Shown here: piece after piece, positions 8,841-18,176 of the stretch
Numbering within the stretch: position 1 is the first letter of the stretch
Layout of the letters: the number at the start of each line of letters is the position of its first letter
NCBI GenBank assembly: GCA_030425205.1
Contig: JAUIAP010000001.1
Coordinates: 124,001 to 188,000 of the forward strand
Direction of reading: 5' to 3'
Source of the DNA: Anaerolineae bacterium
GTDB taxonomy: Bacteria > Chloroflexota > Anaerolineae > Promineifilales > Promineifilaceae
Length of the DNA stretch: 64,000 nucleotides
Position numbers and translations under genes: made by a program
Notes under the pieces: model-generated
Database searches by the model: none
Told to the model about the DNA's origin: nothing
The model's input: the letters and a program-made list of their open reading frames with translations, nothing else

Positions 8841-9407
8841 ATGGCAAATATTACCATTGAAGAAATCCAATCGACCGCAAAAGAAGTCCAGAGTGAAGCA
8901 GTCCAGACCACCCAAAAAGCAGTTCGTCTGCAACTTGGCGTGATCGGCTTGGCCTACGACGCAATCGTCAACGTTTTGGAGAACAGCAACGAGTTCGTTA
9001 ATCGCGCTATCGAACGCGGTGAACGCATCGAGGCTAGCGCAAAACACGAGTTTGAAAAGTACTACAATCGTGCTGAAGAGCAAGTTGACACCCTTCAGAC
9101 GCGCGTAACCGGCATCGTTAAACGTGCTGACAAAGCAGTCGAAGAAAATGTTGAAATCGCCACCGATATGACGATTGCAGCGAAGAACAAAGTCACGACG
9201 GCAGTTGATGAGATGGTGCCAGAGCTTGAAGCTCCCATCGCCAACTACGACAGCATGACGGCCAAAGAAGTCATTGCGCAATTGAGCGAATTGACCACTG
9301 ACGAATTGACCGCTGTGAAGATTTACGAAGTTGCTAACCAAAATCGTGTCACCATCGTGCGCGAAGTCAACAGCAAATTGGAAAGCGCAGAAGAAGTCGC
9401 TGCATAA
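8841..9407 (+). CDS. Phasin-like amphipathic coiled-coil protein
   Basis: 188 residues, Ala/Glu/Lys-rich and almost wholly helical, with no signal peptide or transmembrane segment. The first ~130 residues form long amphipathic helices ('LQLGVIGLAYDAIVNVLENS', 'ASAKHEFEKYYNRAEEQVDT'), like phasins or apolipoprotein-like granule and envelope proteins. A compact C-terminal part ('MTAKEVIAQLSELTTDELTA'...'EVANQNRVTIV') looks like a small helix-extended-loop (Rho-N/SAP-like) module. AGGAG precedes the ATG. It is expressed from the operator-rich promoter upstream and closed by a strong terminator, so it is a single, probably tightly controlled gene. No PHA synthase is in the window, so phasin function is only a guess. 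Confidence 0.65.
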   Translation: MANITIEEIQSTAKEVQSEAVQTTQKAVRLQLGVIGLAYDAIVNVLENSNEFVNRAIERGERIEASAKHEFEKYYNRAEEQVDTLQTRVTGIVKRADKAVEENVEIATDMTIAAKNKVTTAVDEMVPELEAPIANYDSMTAKEVIAQLSELTTDELTAVKIYEVANQNRVTIVREVNSKLESAEEVAA

Positions 9408-9436
9408 AAATTTAGGTTTTTCAGTACAGAATGTTC

Positions 9437-9467
9437 GACCCGCCCATATTGGGCGGGTCTTTTTTTA
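9437..9467 (+). terminator. Strong rho-independent terminator
   Basis: GACCCGCCCA (9437-9446) and TGGGCGGGTC (9450-9459), loop of 3, followed by eight T. It ends the phasin-like gene. Confidence 0.93.
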
Positions 9468-9509
9468 CCACAAATTATTTGCCACACAGCCTGCTCTGAA
9501 CTGACCCAT

Positions 9510-9830
9510 TCACAAATTGTGAAAGATCGCCTCTTCGACAGGATTTCCATCCCGTAAATGCTCGTTGACAATACGCTCTAGCAGCGGTTCGTCAACATCG
9601 TGATACCACGTCCCCTCTGGATAGACAACCAATAATGGCCCATTTGTACAAACGCCCAGACAAGGTGAAAGTCCTCGTTTGATGCGCTCTGGATTGTCAT
9701 AATCCCCCATCTCGCCGAGCAGTTTGGGCAATCGGCTATATAGTTTGGTCGCTTGGCGACCGGGATCACAAAATCGACCAGAGCAAAGAAAAATATGTTT
9801 TGAGTAGCTGTTTTGTTTTGGTTCGCTCAT
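9510..9830 (-). CDS. Thioredoxin-like [2Fe-2S] ferredoxin under a cobalamin riboswitch
   Basis: 106 residues with the thioredoxin-like (Shethna-type) ferredoxin pattern. One Cys pair lies in '[14 protein letters not shown]' and a second in '[19 protein letters not shown]', the four ligands of a [2Fe-2S] cluster. Such COG3411 ferredoxins are commonly found in cobalamin-related loci, where they are proposed to donate electrons in corrin modification. Start ATG 9830 is chosen because GAGG lies 7 bp upstream. A longer frame would run through a terminator and into the riboswitch. No other B12 gene follows, so it is a one-gene riboswitch regulon here. The fold is clear; the partner enzyme is unknown. 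Confidence 0.88.
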   Translation of the reverse strand: MSEPKQNSYSKHIFLCSGRFCDPGRQATKLYSRLPKLLGEMGDYDNPERIKRGLSPCLGVCTNGPLLVVYPEGTWYHDVDEPLLERIVNEHLRDGNPVEEAIFHNL

Positions 9831-9891
9831 CGTCTGTCCTCGCAAACGAAAGAGTGCGGTCGAGGTGACCGCGCTCCAACATGGGTGGATC

Positions 9892-9914
9892 AAAAATGCC
9901 CACCTGAGGTGGGC
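9892..9914 (-). terminator. Terminator of the cobalamin riboswitch expression platform
   Basis: Perfect palindrome GCCCACCTGAGGTGGGC (9898-9914), followed on the minus strand by TTTTT (plus 9892-9896). It lies between the riboswitch aptamer and the ferredoxin start, the position expected for ligand-controlled termination. A second hairpin, GCGGTC/GACCGC (9856-9872), lies between it and the start codon. Confidence 0.85.
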
Positions 9915-9977
9915 GAGCGTTTGGCGACAATGCGCGAAATGACCCGTCCACCTTTTTCCACGAAAGTGTTTGGGCAA

Positions 9978-10166
9978 TGCTGCAAAGCGGGTAGCCGGAC
10001 TTTGGATTGGCGATGACTGCTTTCGGATTGCGCAGACTATCCGAAATTCTCAATCGTCAACCTCTTTACCGTTGCGGGACAGTGCTGGAATTTCACCAGC
10101 TTCCCCCAAGTCGATGACCTGCGCCTCGTCAGGCGCACTTTGGGCGTTGCGGTTTAATTATTAAGT
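9978..10166 (-). promoter_or_regulatory. Cobalamin riboswitch
   Basis: Read on the minus strand, the region contains the conserved core GGGGAAGCTGGTGAAATTCC, then CACTG, CCCGCAACGGTAA and, further on, GTCCGGCTACCCGC. These match the invariant parts of the adenosylcobalamin aptamer family (GGGAA..GGTG.AA.TCC, CCCGCAAC.GTAA, B12-box-like GG..ACC.GC). It is followed by a terminator and then the ferredoxin gene, so B12 is expected to switch that gene off. The 5' limit is taken from the promoter at 10173-10201. Confidence 0.93.
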
Positions 10167-10172
10167 TTGCAG

Positions 10173-10201
10173 ATGGTAGCAGTGATAGTGAGTGGTGTCA
10201 A
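10173..10201 (-). promoter_or_regulatory. Promoter of the cobalamin riboswitch transcript
   Basis: On the minus strand TTGACA (10201-10196), a 17-bp spacer and TACCAT (10178-10173). Transcription would start near 10166, right before the aptamer. Confidence 0.75.
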
Positions 10202-10221
10202 TCTTGGGCGGGATGAATGAT

Positions 10222-10551
10222 CTAATCTTGCTCAATCGTAAATCGTAAGGGAAATCCCTTCAGTCGCGCCCTAAAATGCGCCTGACGTACCTTCATCTCT
10301 GAAACTTTCTTGCTCCACGCGCCAACAATCGCGTTTCCCTGTTCGTGCGCTTCCCACATAATAGCCTCAGCCATAATGTGCGGTCGCTTGAATACGTCAA
10401 TCAAAATGTAGAGGACAAAATCCATCGGGGTCGTGTCATCGTTGTGGATAATTACTTTGTGCTCACCCTTTTGATCGAGGTCTTCTTCTTCCTCAAGAAT
10501 CTCTTCCACATCGGGGTTGTCGGTTAGCATCAACGGTTCTTCGTGCATCAT
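10222..10551 (-). CDS. clpS: ATP-dependent Clp protease adaptor ClpS
   Basis: Adaptor that delivers N-degron substrates to ClpA/ClpC-ClpP. 109 residues: a flexible acidic N-terminus ('DVEEILEEEEDLDQKGEHK'), then the ClpS core with 'VIIHNDDTTPMDFVLYILI', 'EAHEQGNAIVGAWSKKVSE', the A...H....G.A hydrophobic pocket elements, and the usual end 'KGFPLRFTIEQD'. On the minus strand TACAAT stands 7 bp before the first ATG, so this start may give a leaderless mRNA; a second ATG follows immediately. No clpA/clpC is in the window. Confidence 0.93.
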   Translation of the reverse strand: MMHEEPLMLTDNPDVEEILEEEEDLDQKGEHKVIIHNDDTTPMDFVLYILIDVFKRPHIMAEAIMWEAHEQGNAIVGAWSKKVSEMKVRQAHFRARLKGFPLRFTIEQD

Positions 10552-10758
10552 ACTCTTTATTGTAGCGTGTCGAGTCGTCTAGTCGCTACTGTTAATCGTG
10601 ACACGTTTCACATTATCTATACGATGAAACGCGCCAATTGTTACATTTACCCACTCAGCTCAAAATATATACCATTTTTGTTAAATAATGACATAATAAT
10701 ATCGACTCCCCCCACATCACGGTACAATTGTTGCACACATTCACACTGAGAAAACTAA

Positions 10759-12975
<2,217 letters not shown>

Positions 12976-13000
12976 CGAGACCACCACCTAAGATTTAGCC

Positions 13001-13031
13001 AAAAAAGCGCGTTTGAAAACGCGCTTTTTTT
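13001..13031 (+). terminator. Rho-independent terminator of icd
   Basis: Near-perfect 14-bp arms AAAAAAGCGCGTTT (13001-13014) and AAACGCGCTTTTTT (13017-13030) with T run. The A-rich left arm makes it usable in both directions. Confidence 0.93.
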
Positions 13032-13036
13032 GTTGC

Positions 13037-13081
13037 TTGACAAATCATTCTTTTGTGCTTACCATTTGAATAAATTCAAAT
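13037..13081 (+). promoter_or_regulatory. Promoter with palindromic operator for the HTH gene
   Basis: TTGACA (13037-13042), 17-bp spacer, TACCAT (13060-13065). A palindrome ATTTGAA-TAAA-TTCAAAT (13064-13081) starts inside the -10 and covers the expected start site, 18 bp before the regulator's ATG. This is the typical position of an autorepressor operator. Confidence 0.75.
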
Positions 13082-13098
13082 CAGGAAAATTTAATCGA

Positions 13099-13701
13099 AT
13101 GGATGGTGAGTACAGGCCAAAAGATGAGATGTGGGTCAAGGATGTAGAGACGATCAAGGTGGTCGCTGATGGACGGCGTTTGGCGATTTTGCGCCTGATG
13201 CAGGAACCGACAACGGTAAAGGAGATTTCGGCCGAACTTGCCCTTTCCCCCTCCAAACTCTACTACCACGTCAACATGCTTGAAAAACACGGTCTCATCA
13301 CCGTCATTGACCACAACATCGACAGTGGAATCGTCGAAAAAGTCTATCAGGTGACGGCGCGACAGCTCAAACTCGTCAACCCATTGATCAATCCGGACGT
13401 ATCAAATGAGACGACCGATGCGCTGTTCACACCACTCTTGGAAGAGACAATTGCCGACTTTCGGGCGTCGTTGGCAGAATCGGCCGATTCTCAACAGCCG
13501 CCACGCTACCCATTTGTCTCCAAGAAAAGCGTTCGTCTCACCGATACACAGCTAACCGCCCTACACGCCAAACTAGACACTTTGATTCAAGAAGTCACAG
13601 CCATGGGTCATGAAGACTCGGATGGCGACGCTTATGATTTGACCGTTGTTTTTGCCAAGCAGCGCGTGAAACGTGACCCAGCAGCAATGCGTGATGAGTG
13701 A
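13099..13701 (+). CDS. ArsR-like winged-helix transcriptional regulator
   Basis: 201 residues from the ATG at 13099. This start is preferred because the longer frame starts inside the icd terminator and promoter, and AGGAAA lies upstream. The N-terminal ArsR/'helix_turn_helix' domain spans about 10-85: 'VVADGRRLAILRLMQEPTTV' and the recognition part 'ISAELALSPSKLYYHVNMLE' with wing 'GLITVIDHNIDSGIVEKVYQ'. The C-terminal half (about 95-200) is helical and probably mediates ligand binding or dimerisation; no metal-binding Cys cluster is seen. A palindrome over its own promoter suggests autoregulation. It is followed 80 bp later by a nucleotidyltransferase gene that it may control. The ligand is unknown. 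Confidence 0.85.
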   Translation: MDGEYRPKDEMWVKDVETIKVVADGRRLAILRLMQEPTTVKEISAELALSPSKLYYHVNMLEKHGLITVIDHNIDSGIVEKVYQVTARQLKLVNPLINPDVSNETTDALFTPLLEETIADFRASLAESADSQQPPRYPFVSKKSVRLTDTQLTALHAKLDTLIQEVTAMGHEDSDGDAYDLTVVFAKQRVKRDPAAMRDE

Positions 13702-13781
13702 TAGCGTGATGAGTATGTCAGCGCTAACGATCAATCACGAACCCTTGCAGAAATGCTACGTACCGTTTTAGGCGAACTATC

Positions 13782-14666
13782 ATGACACCAGCAAGCGAAT
13801 ATCTCCTCGACCTTGCGACCGACGTCGCAAAACCTTACACAGCCATCCCTGATCTATGTGCGGCGATGGTGACGGGGTCGGCCGCCAAAGGGCTTTCCGA
13901 CCAATATTCTGACATAGACATGACGATGTACTATCAAGACGCTGTACCCAGCGACGAAACGCTGGACGCAATCCGCGCTGAAATGGGCGTGCATGAGCGC
14001 AAATGGACATTGGGCAGCCATGAGAGCGGCTGGTTTGCCGAAGCGTTCGACCTGCACGGCATCGAGGTGCAGATTGGTCATACGACCGTTGCCGGTTGGG
14101 AAAAGACGATTGCCGACACATTGGCGGGGGACGATTTGACCTCTCCCGCACAAAAGGCAATGGAGGGCACGCTCAACAGCATTGCCCTTTACGGCGCAGA
14201 AATGATGGACAAGTGGAAGTCGCAAATCGCGGACTACCCCGCCGAGCTGGGCGAAAAGATGGTACGTCACCACCTCCAATTTTTCCCCGTGTGGGGCTTG
14301 CAACATCATTTCGAGAGTCGGGATTCAACACTTTGGTATCACAAGATTTTGGTCGAATCGTGCGAGCATATTGTGGCAACGTTAGCGGGGCTGAACAGAC
14401 TATACTTCACGACGTTCCAGTTCAAGCGGCAGCGTTATTTCATCGACCAGATGACGATTAAGCCAGATAAATTGGCGGAACGGATGGATGCACTATTTGG
14501 CACAGAGATTACGACAGCGGCCGAACAGCTTGAACAGCTCGTTGGCGAAACCATTGCGCTTGTGGAACAAGAAATGCCGCAGATCGACACGACAGCAGCA
14601 AAGCGGCGACTCGGCTGGCGGCAACCCGCATGGGGGATGCCAACGTTAGATGTCCAGTTTTTGTAA
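13782..14666 (+). CDS. Nucleotidyltransferase-domain protein (DUF4037-like)
   Basis: 294 residues. The N-terminal Pol-beta-type nucleotidyltransferase core has 'GSAAKGLSDQYSDIDMTMYY' (about 30-50), with the GS motif and the paired Asp (D..D) that bind metal. A third acidic residue follows in 'GIEVQIGH'. The C-terminal part is helical ('RHHLQFFPVWGLQHHFESRD', 'LNRLYFTTFQFKRQRYFIDQ') like DUF4037/aminoglycoside-adenylyltransferase-type helical domains. The substrate (small molecule, tRNA or protein) cannot be read from sequence. It follows the winged-helix regulator in the same direction and may be its target. A toxin-type MNT role is less likely because no HEPN partner is present. Confidence 0.75.
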   Translation: MTPASEYLLDLATDVAKPYTAIPDLCAAMVTGSAAKGLSDQYSDIDMTMYYQDAVPSDETLDAIRAEMGVHERKWTLGSHESGWFAEAFDLHGIEVQIGHTTVAGWEKTIADTLAGDDLTSPAQKAMEGTLNSIALYGAEMMDKWKSQIADYPAELGEKMVRHHLQFFPVWGLQHHFESRDSTLWYHKILVESCEHIVATLAGLNRLYFTTFQFKRQRYFIDQMTIKPDKLAERMDALFGTEITTAAEQLEQLVGETIALVEQEMPQIDTTAAKRRLGWRQPAWGMPTLDVQFL

Positions 14667-14718
14667 GAGTCGGGGGTAGTGGGTGGTATTTTCGGCCGAA
14701 TCCACCCAAAATCCCACT

Positions 14719-15438
14719 ATGACTGCAACCACAACCCGCCAACCCGCCAGCCCCATCATCTGGGCAATGCCCATCTTAGCCGACCTACTCGGTGTCGGCT
14801 TTTTCGCCCTCGCTAACAGTTGGCTCACCGCACGTTTTAGCCGCAACGCCATCGACTTCACGGCTCTGCAAGACGCGGGGCTGTTTGCCCTGTTTCACAT
14901 CCTCTTTCTCTTTGGCATCACGTTTGTGCGCAAGCTACATGGGGCGGCTTTGTTTCCATTCCTCAAGAACAAGTATGTTTTGGGTCTATTCGCCGTACCG
15001 TATGCGGTGGCGTTTATGTTTGTCATTGCCGATCTATCGGGCTATCTCGATACGATTTTCACGGTCAACTTTGGCGAAATGGGCAACGGCTACTACTTTC
15101 TCGTGACACCCGCCATCTACCTTTTTGTCGGGCTGCTCTACTTTTTTATTTTGTTACAATCGGCCGAACTCACGCTCGAACCACAAACGTGGACACTCCC
15201 GACGCTCCTGTTGATCAACCTAATGCTTGTCGCAGCGGCTTGCTATTTCGCTGCCATTGCGCCGCGCCTCTTGCCTAATTTTGCCAGTTTCCCAACGGCA
15301 ATCGTCGCATTTATCTCGCTGGCATTCCTTTTCACACTCCCACGCATCATCTACTTTGCGAAATCGCGTCATATCTTGGCCGTTATCTCATTTGATGTCA
15401 CATTGCTCTTTTATGCATTTGCGATCGGCTATTGGTAA
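14719..15438 (+). CDS. Multi-pass membrane protein of unknown function
   Basis: 239 residues from ATG 14719; a GTG-initiated extension to 14683 is possible and would include a TCGGCCGA site. It has about seven hydrophobic segments (roughly 15-35, 55-75, 88-108, 120-150, 165-185, 195-210, 218-238) with few charged residues. No family motif is recognised. Loops carry 'VRKLHGAALFPFLKNK' and 'NFGEMGNGYY'. It lies 50 bp downstream of the nucleotidyltransferase in the same direction and may be cotranscribed with it. About 270 bp follow without a gene; this spacer is rich in CGCGCCA/ACCCGCCA words but shows no clear structure. Confidence 0.7.
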   Translation: MTATTTRQPASPIIWAMPILADLLGVGFFALANSWLTARFSRNAIDFTALQDAGLFALFHILFLFGITFVRKLHGAALFPFLKNKYVLGLFAVPYAVAFMFVIADLSGYLDTIFTVNFGEMGNGYYFLVTPAIYLFVGLLYFFILLQSAELTLEPQTWTLPTLLLINLMLVAAACYFAAIAPRLLPNFASFPTAIVAFISLAFLFTLPRIIYFAKSRHILAVISFDVTLLFYAFAIGYW

Positions 15439-15707
15439 TTGCGCCATGCTTATGGGCGGGCTTGATGTGCTGACACCTAAACCCGCCATCAATCGCGCCA
15501 CAACCCGCCAATCCCGACATAATCGCGCCAACCCGCAACTTTTCCAGCACGATCATTAGAGCCGTTTCCATTTATCACCCCCTTCTTTCCCTGCTATCCT
15601 TCTAACATCAACTTATAGCTCACGCGAACCAATCCAAATTAGGCAAAATTTGGGCAGCTCTTGGCAGTCTAGTTGATGCTGCCTGCTGCCCTGAAGGAGC
15701 AAATCAG

Positions 15708-18119
15708 ATGTTAACCCGTTTATCTCGCATAACTGTCGTTCTGTTGATCGCCCTCTTGGGCATTGTCGGCATTGCATCCGCTCAAACCACACAGACCCAT
15801 CTCGGCACCATCACCGGCCACAGCGAAAATTCAATTACACTCGACCACATTTTAACCTTCACCGTTGACAACGCGACCGACGTGATTGGAGAACCCGCCA
15901 TCGGCCGACGTGCCTTTGTCGAAGCGGACACCAACCGACACGCCAGCCGCATCACCGTGCGCGATGGCAATGTCAACGCCTATTTCCGCGTAACGGGTAT
16001 GGTTGAAGCGTTTGACGACGCATCGATAACGGTTGAAGGTCGCACGTTTTCGTTTACCAACGCGACCACCATCGACGGCACGCTGGCCATCGGTGATTTT
16101 GTCTATCTCACTGCCTACCGTCATGACGGGCAGCTTTACACGCTTTATGTGACCATCATCGACGAAGACGGCGACCAAAACCACACCTTTAGCTATCGTG
16201 GGCGCATCACGGCAATCGCGAATCTGGGCATTAGCGTCGATAATCGGCGTTTCCTGATCACGGACGACACCGAAATCAGCGGCGATCTTGAATTGGGCGC
16301 GCTCGTTTACATCATCGCCCAGCGCAACCAAGATGGCTATCCCGTTGCGCTGCACATCCGCGTCTATGACGATGGCAACCATGACGGATTTACCTATCGC
16401 GGTGAAGTTCTGCGCTTGGGTGATGCCCACATGCTTGTCGGCAATGGTGATTCACGCGTCTTGTTCCAGTTTAGCGCGAACACTCAAATTGAAGGTGACC
16501 TAACGGTTGGCAGCTTGGTCTACATTCGAGCACGTGTGACAGACGGTTTGCCCATTGCATTGTTCATCAAGGTTATCGAAATGCCTGATCCGCCAACCTA
16601 TATCTCTGACACAGGCGCGGTCACGGCTATAACCGAAAACACCGTCACAATTGACCTTGCCGCTGCACCAGAAATGACGTTTGGCTACAACGATGACACA
16701 GAGATTTTTGGCGACCTGAGTGTCGGTGATCGCGTCTACATCCTTGCTCAACTGCGCCAAAATCATTACGTTGCGCTGGTCATCTATGTTATTCAGGAAG
16801 CACCCGAAGCAGAGTATGTGCGCTTTAGAGGGTTCGCCGAAGACGTCAGCAATACTGAGTTCACCGTCGGCGACATGACATTTGCCATCAACGCGCAGAC
16901 CGTTATTCGTGGCAACTTAGTCGAAGGTGCGCCTGTGCGCGGCTTAGGCGTCATTTTGCCCAACGGCAACACCGTCGCGCTCTTTGTTCAAGCATTTGAC
17001 GTTGAACCACACGTCCGCACCATCGCGGGTCGTATCGAAGGGTTAAGCAACCAACGGATCGTCATCAATGGGCAGCATATTCAGCTCACCGAAAACACCA
17101 ACATCATTGGCGAGCCAGAAATCGGCAAGTATGCATTTGCACGCGTGTTGGTCTTTCCAAACGGTGATTTGGTTGGCTTGACAATCAAGGTGGTTGAGCG
17201 CGATTTCGATATGATCGGCATTCGCGGCCAAGTCGTGCGCTTGGGTGATGCGACCATCGTGGTGAAAAATGGGGATATTTTCTATAACATCGCCCTGAAT
17301 GCCAATACCATCATCAACGGCGATTTGGAAGTTGGCTCACACGTTATCATCCGCGCGCCCGTCACGCCAAATCACGAGCTAATCGCCCTAACGATTACCG
17401 TTACCGACCGCGACCCTGACTTCTTCCGTCTGACAGGCACTGTGGAAGCATTGGGGGCGACGCGCATCACCGTCAACGGGCGCACCGTTGCCATCACCCC
17501 AAATACACGCATTGTCGGTGATTTGGCTGTTGGCGCAGAGGTGTTTATCTATGGTGCGTTGCGCGGCGCGAACGATGTTCCAATCGCAATCCGCGTTGAA
17601 GTCCTCGAAGATGACGGCGGAGTGAACACCTACGTGCGGACAGTTGGCGAGGTTGAGGCGATTTCAACAACCAGCATTACTGTCAATGGCACAACATTCC
17701 AAATCACGGCAAACACAATCAGCGCAGATAGTCCAGTCGTTGGCGACACCGTCTATGTGCTTGGTGTCGAACGTGGGAACGGTTTGGTTGCGTGGGTGAT
17801 TCGCGTGTTGGATGCGGTCGTTACAGAAGGTGAGGTCGAAACGCTTTCGGCCGATTCTATCACCATCGACGGCCAACAGTTCAACATCAGCGACGAAACG
17901 GAATTGCGCGGCACCATATCAGTCGGCGAAAACGTCACGATCGGTCACAACGGTTCACGCGCTGGCGATGCCCTGCTGATCGAATCGGCCGAATTTATCC
18001 CCACCGCTGTCAGTTTCACCAACAGTTCAATCAGCACATCTTTTAACCTCTTCCCATTGCTTTCACTGTTCACCCTCCTTGCAATCATGAGTGGTGCAGC
18101 GATCAGTCGTCGCTCATAG
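15708..18119 (+). CDS. Secreted protein of eleven tandem DUF5666-like repeats with C-terminal anchor
   Basis: 803 residues. Signal peptide (about 7-26, 'ALLGIVGIASAQ'), then eleven consecutive repeats of about 60-73 residues, up to residue 760. Each follows the plan G.V.A....I.V.G..F.I...T.I.G.L.VG..V.I.A....G...A..I.V, for example 'ITVNGRTVAITPNTRIVGDL'. This is the DUF5666/OB-like beta-barrel repeat. The end 'FNLFPLLSLFTLLAIMSGAA' plus 'ISRRS' is a transmembrane anchor with a positive tail, so the repeats are held on the cell surface. GAAGGAG precedes the ATG at good spacing. It is a single gene with its own terminator. Function unknown; ligand binding or surface-layer spacing are plausible. 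Confidence 0.85.
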   Translation: MLTRLSRITVVLLIALLGIVGIASAQTTQTHLGTITGHSENSITLDHILTFTVDNATDVIGEPAIGRRAFVEADTNRHASRITVRDGNVNAYFRVTGMVEAFDDASITVEGRTFSFTNATTIDGTLAIGDFVYLTAYRHDGQLYTLYVTIIDEDGDQNHTFSYRGRITAIANLGISVDNRRFLITDDTEISGDLELGALVYIIAQRNQDGYPVALHIRVYDDGNHDGFTYRGEVLRLGDAHMLVGNGDSRVLFQFSANTQIEGDLTVGSLVYIRARVTDGLPIALFIKVIEMPDPPTYISDTGAVTAITENTVTIDLAAAPEMTFGYNDDTEIFGDLSVGDRVYILAQLRQNHYVALVIYVIQEAPEAEYVRFRGFAEDVSNTEFTVGDMTFAINAQTVIRGNLVEGAPVRGLGVILPNGNTVALFVQAFDVEPHVRTIAGRIEGLSNQRIVINGQHIQLTENTNIIGEPEIGKYAFARVLVFPNGDLVGLTIKVVERDFDMIGIRGQVVRLGDATIVVKNGDIFYNIALNANTIINGDLEVGSHVIIRAPVTPNHELIALTITVTDRDPDFFRLTGTVEALGATRITVNGRTVAITPNTRIVGDLAVGAEVFIYGALRGANDVPIAIRVEVLEDDGGVNTYVRTVGEVEAISTTSITVNGTTFQITANTISADSPVVGDTVYVLGVERGNGLVAWVIRVLDAVVTEGEVETLSADSITIDGQQFNISDETELRGTISVGENVTIGHNGSRAGDALLIESAEFIPTAVSFTNSSISTSFNLFPLLSLFTLLAIMSGAAISRRS

Positions 18120-18142
18120 ACGACACAGTTATTCCGCCTTGC

Positions 18143-18175
18143 AAGCCGAGTCTTTGACAAGACTCGGCTTTTTTT
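18143..18175 (+). terminator. Rho-independent terminator
   Basis: AAGCCGAGTC (18143-18152) pairs with GACTCGGCTT (18161-18170), followed by a T run to 18175. It ends the DUF5666 gene, two bp from the stop of the convergent TPR gene. Confidence 0.92.
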
Positions 18176-18176
18176 C

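Noticed and set aside
9813..10164. Plus-strand frames over the riboswitch region
   Set aside because: They run through the aptamer, terminator and promoter of the minus-strand unit and show no protein-like pattern.
13854..14309. Antisense frame (151 codons) opposite the nucleotidyltransferase
   Set aside because: Shadow frame; the sense gene has the GS..D.D motif and normal composition.
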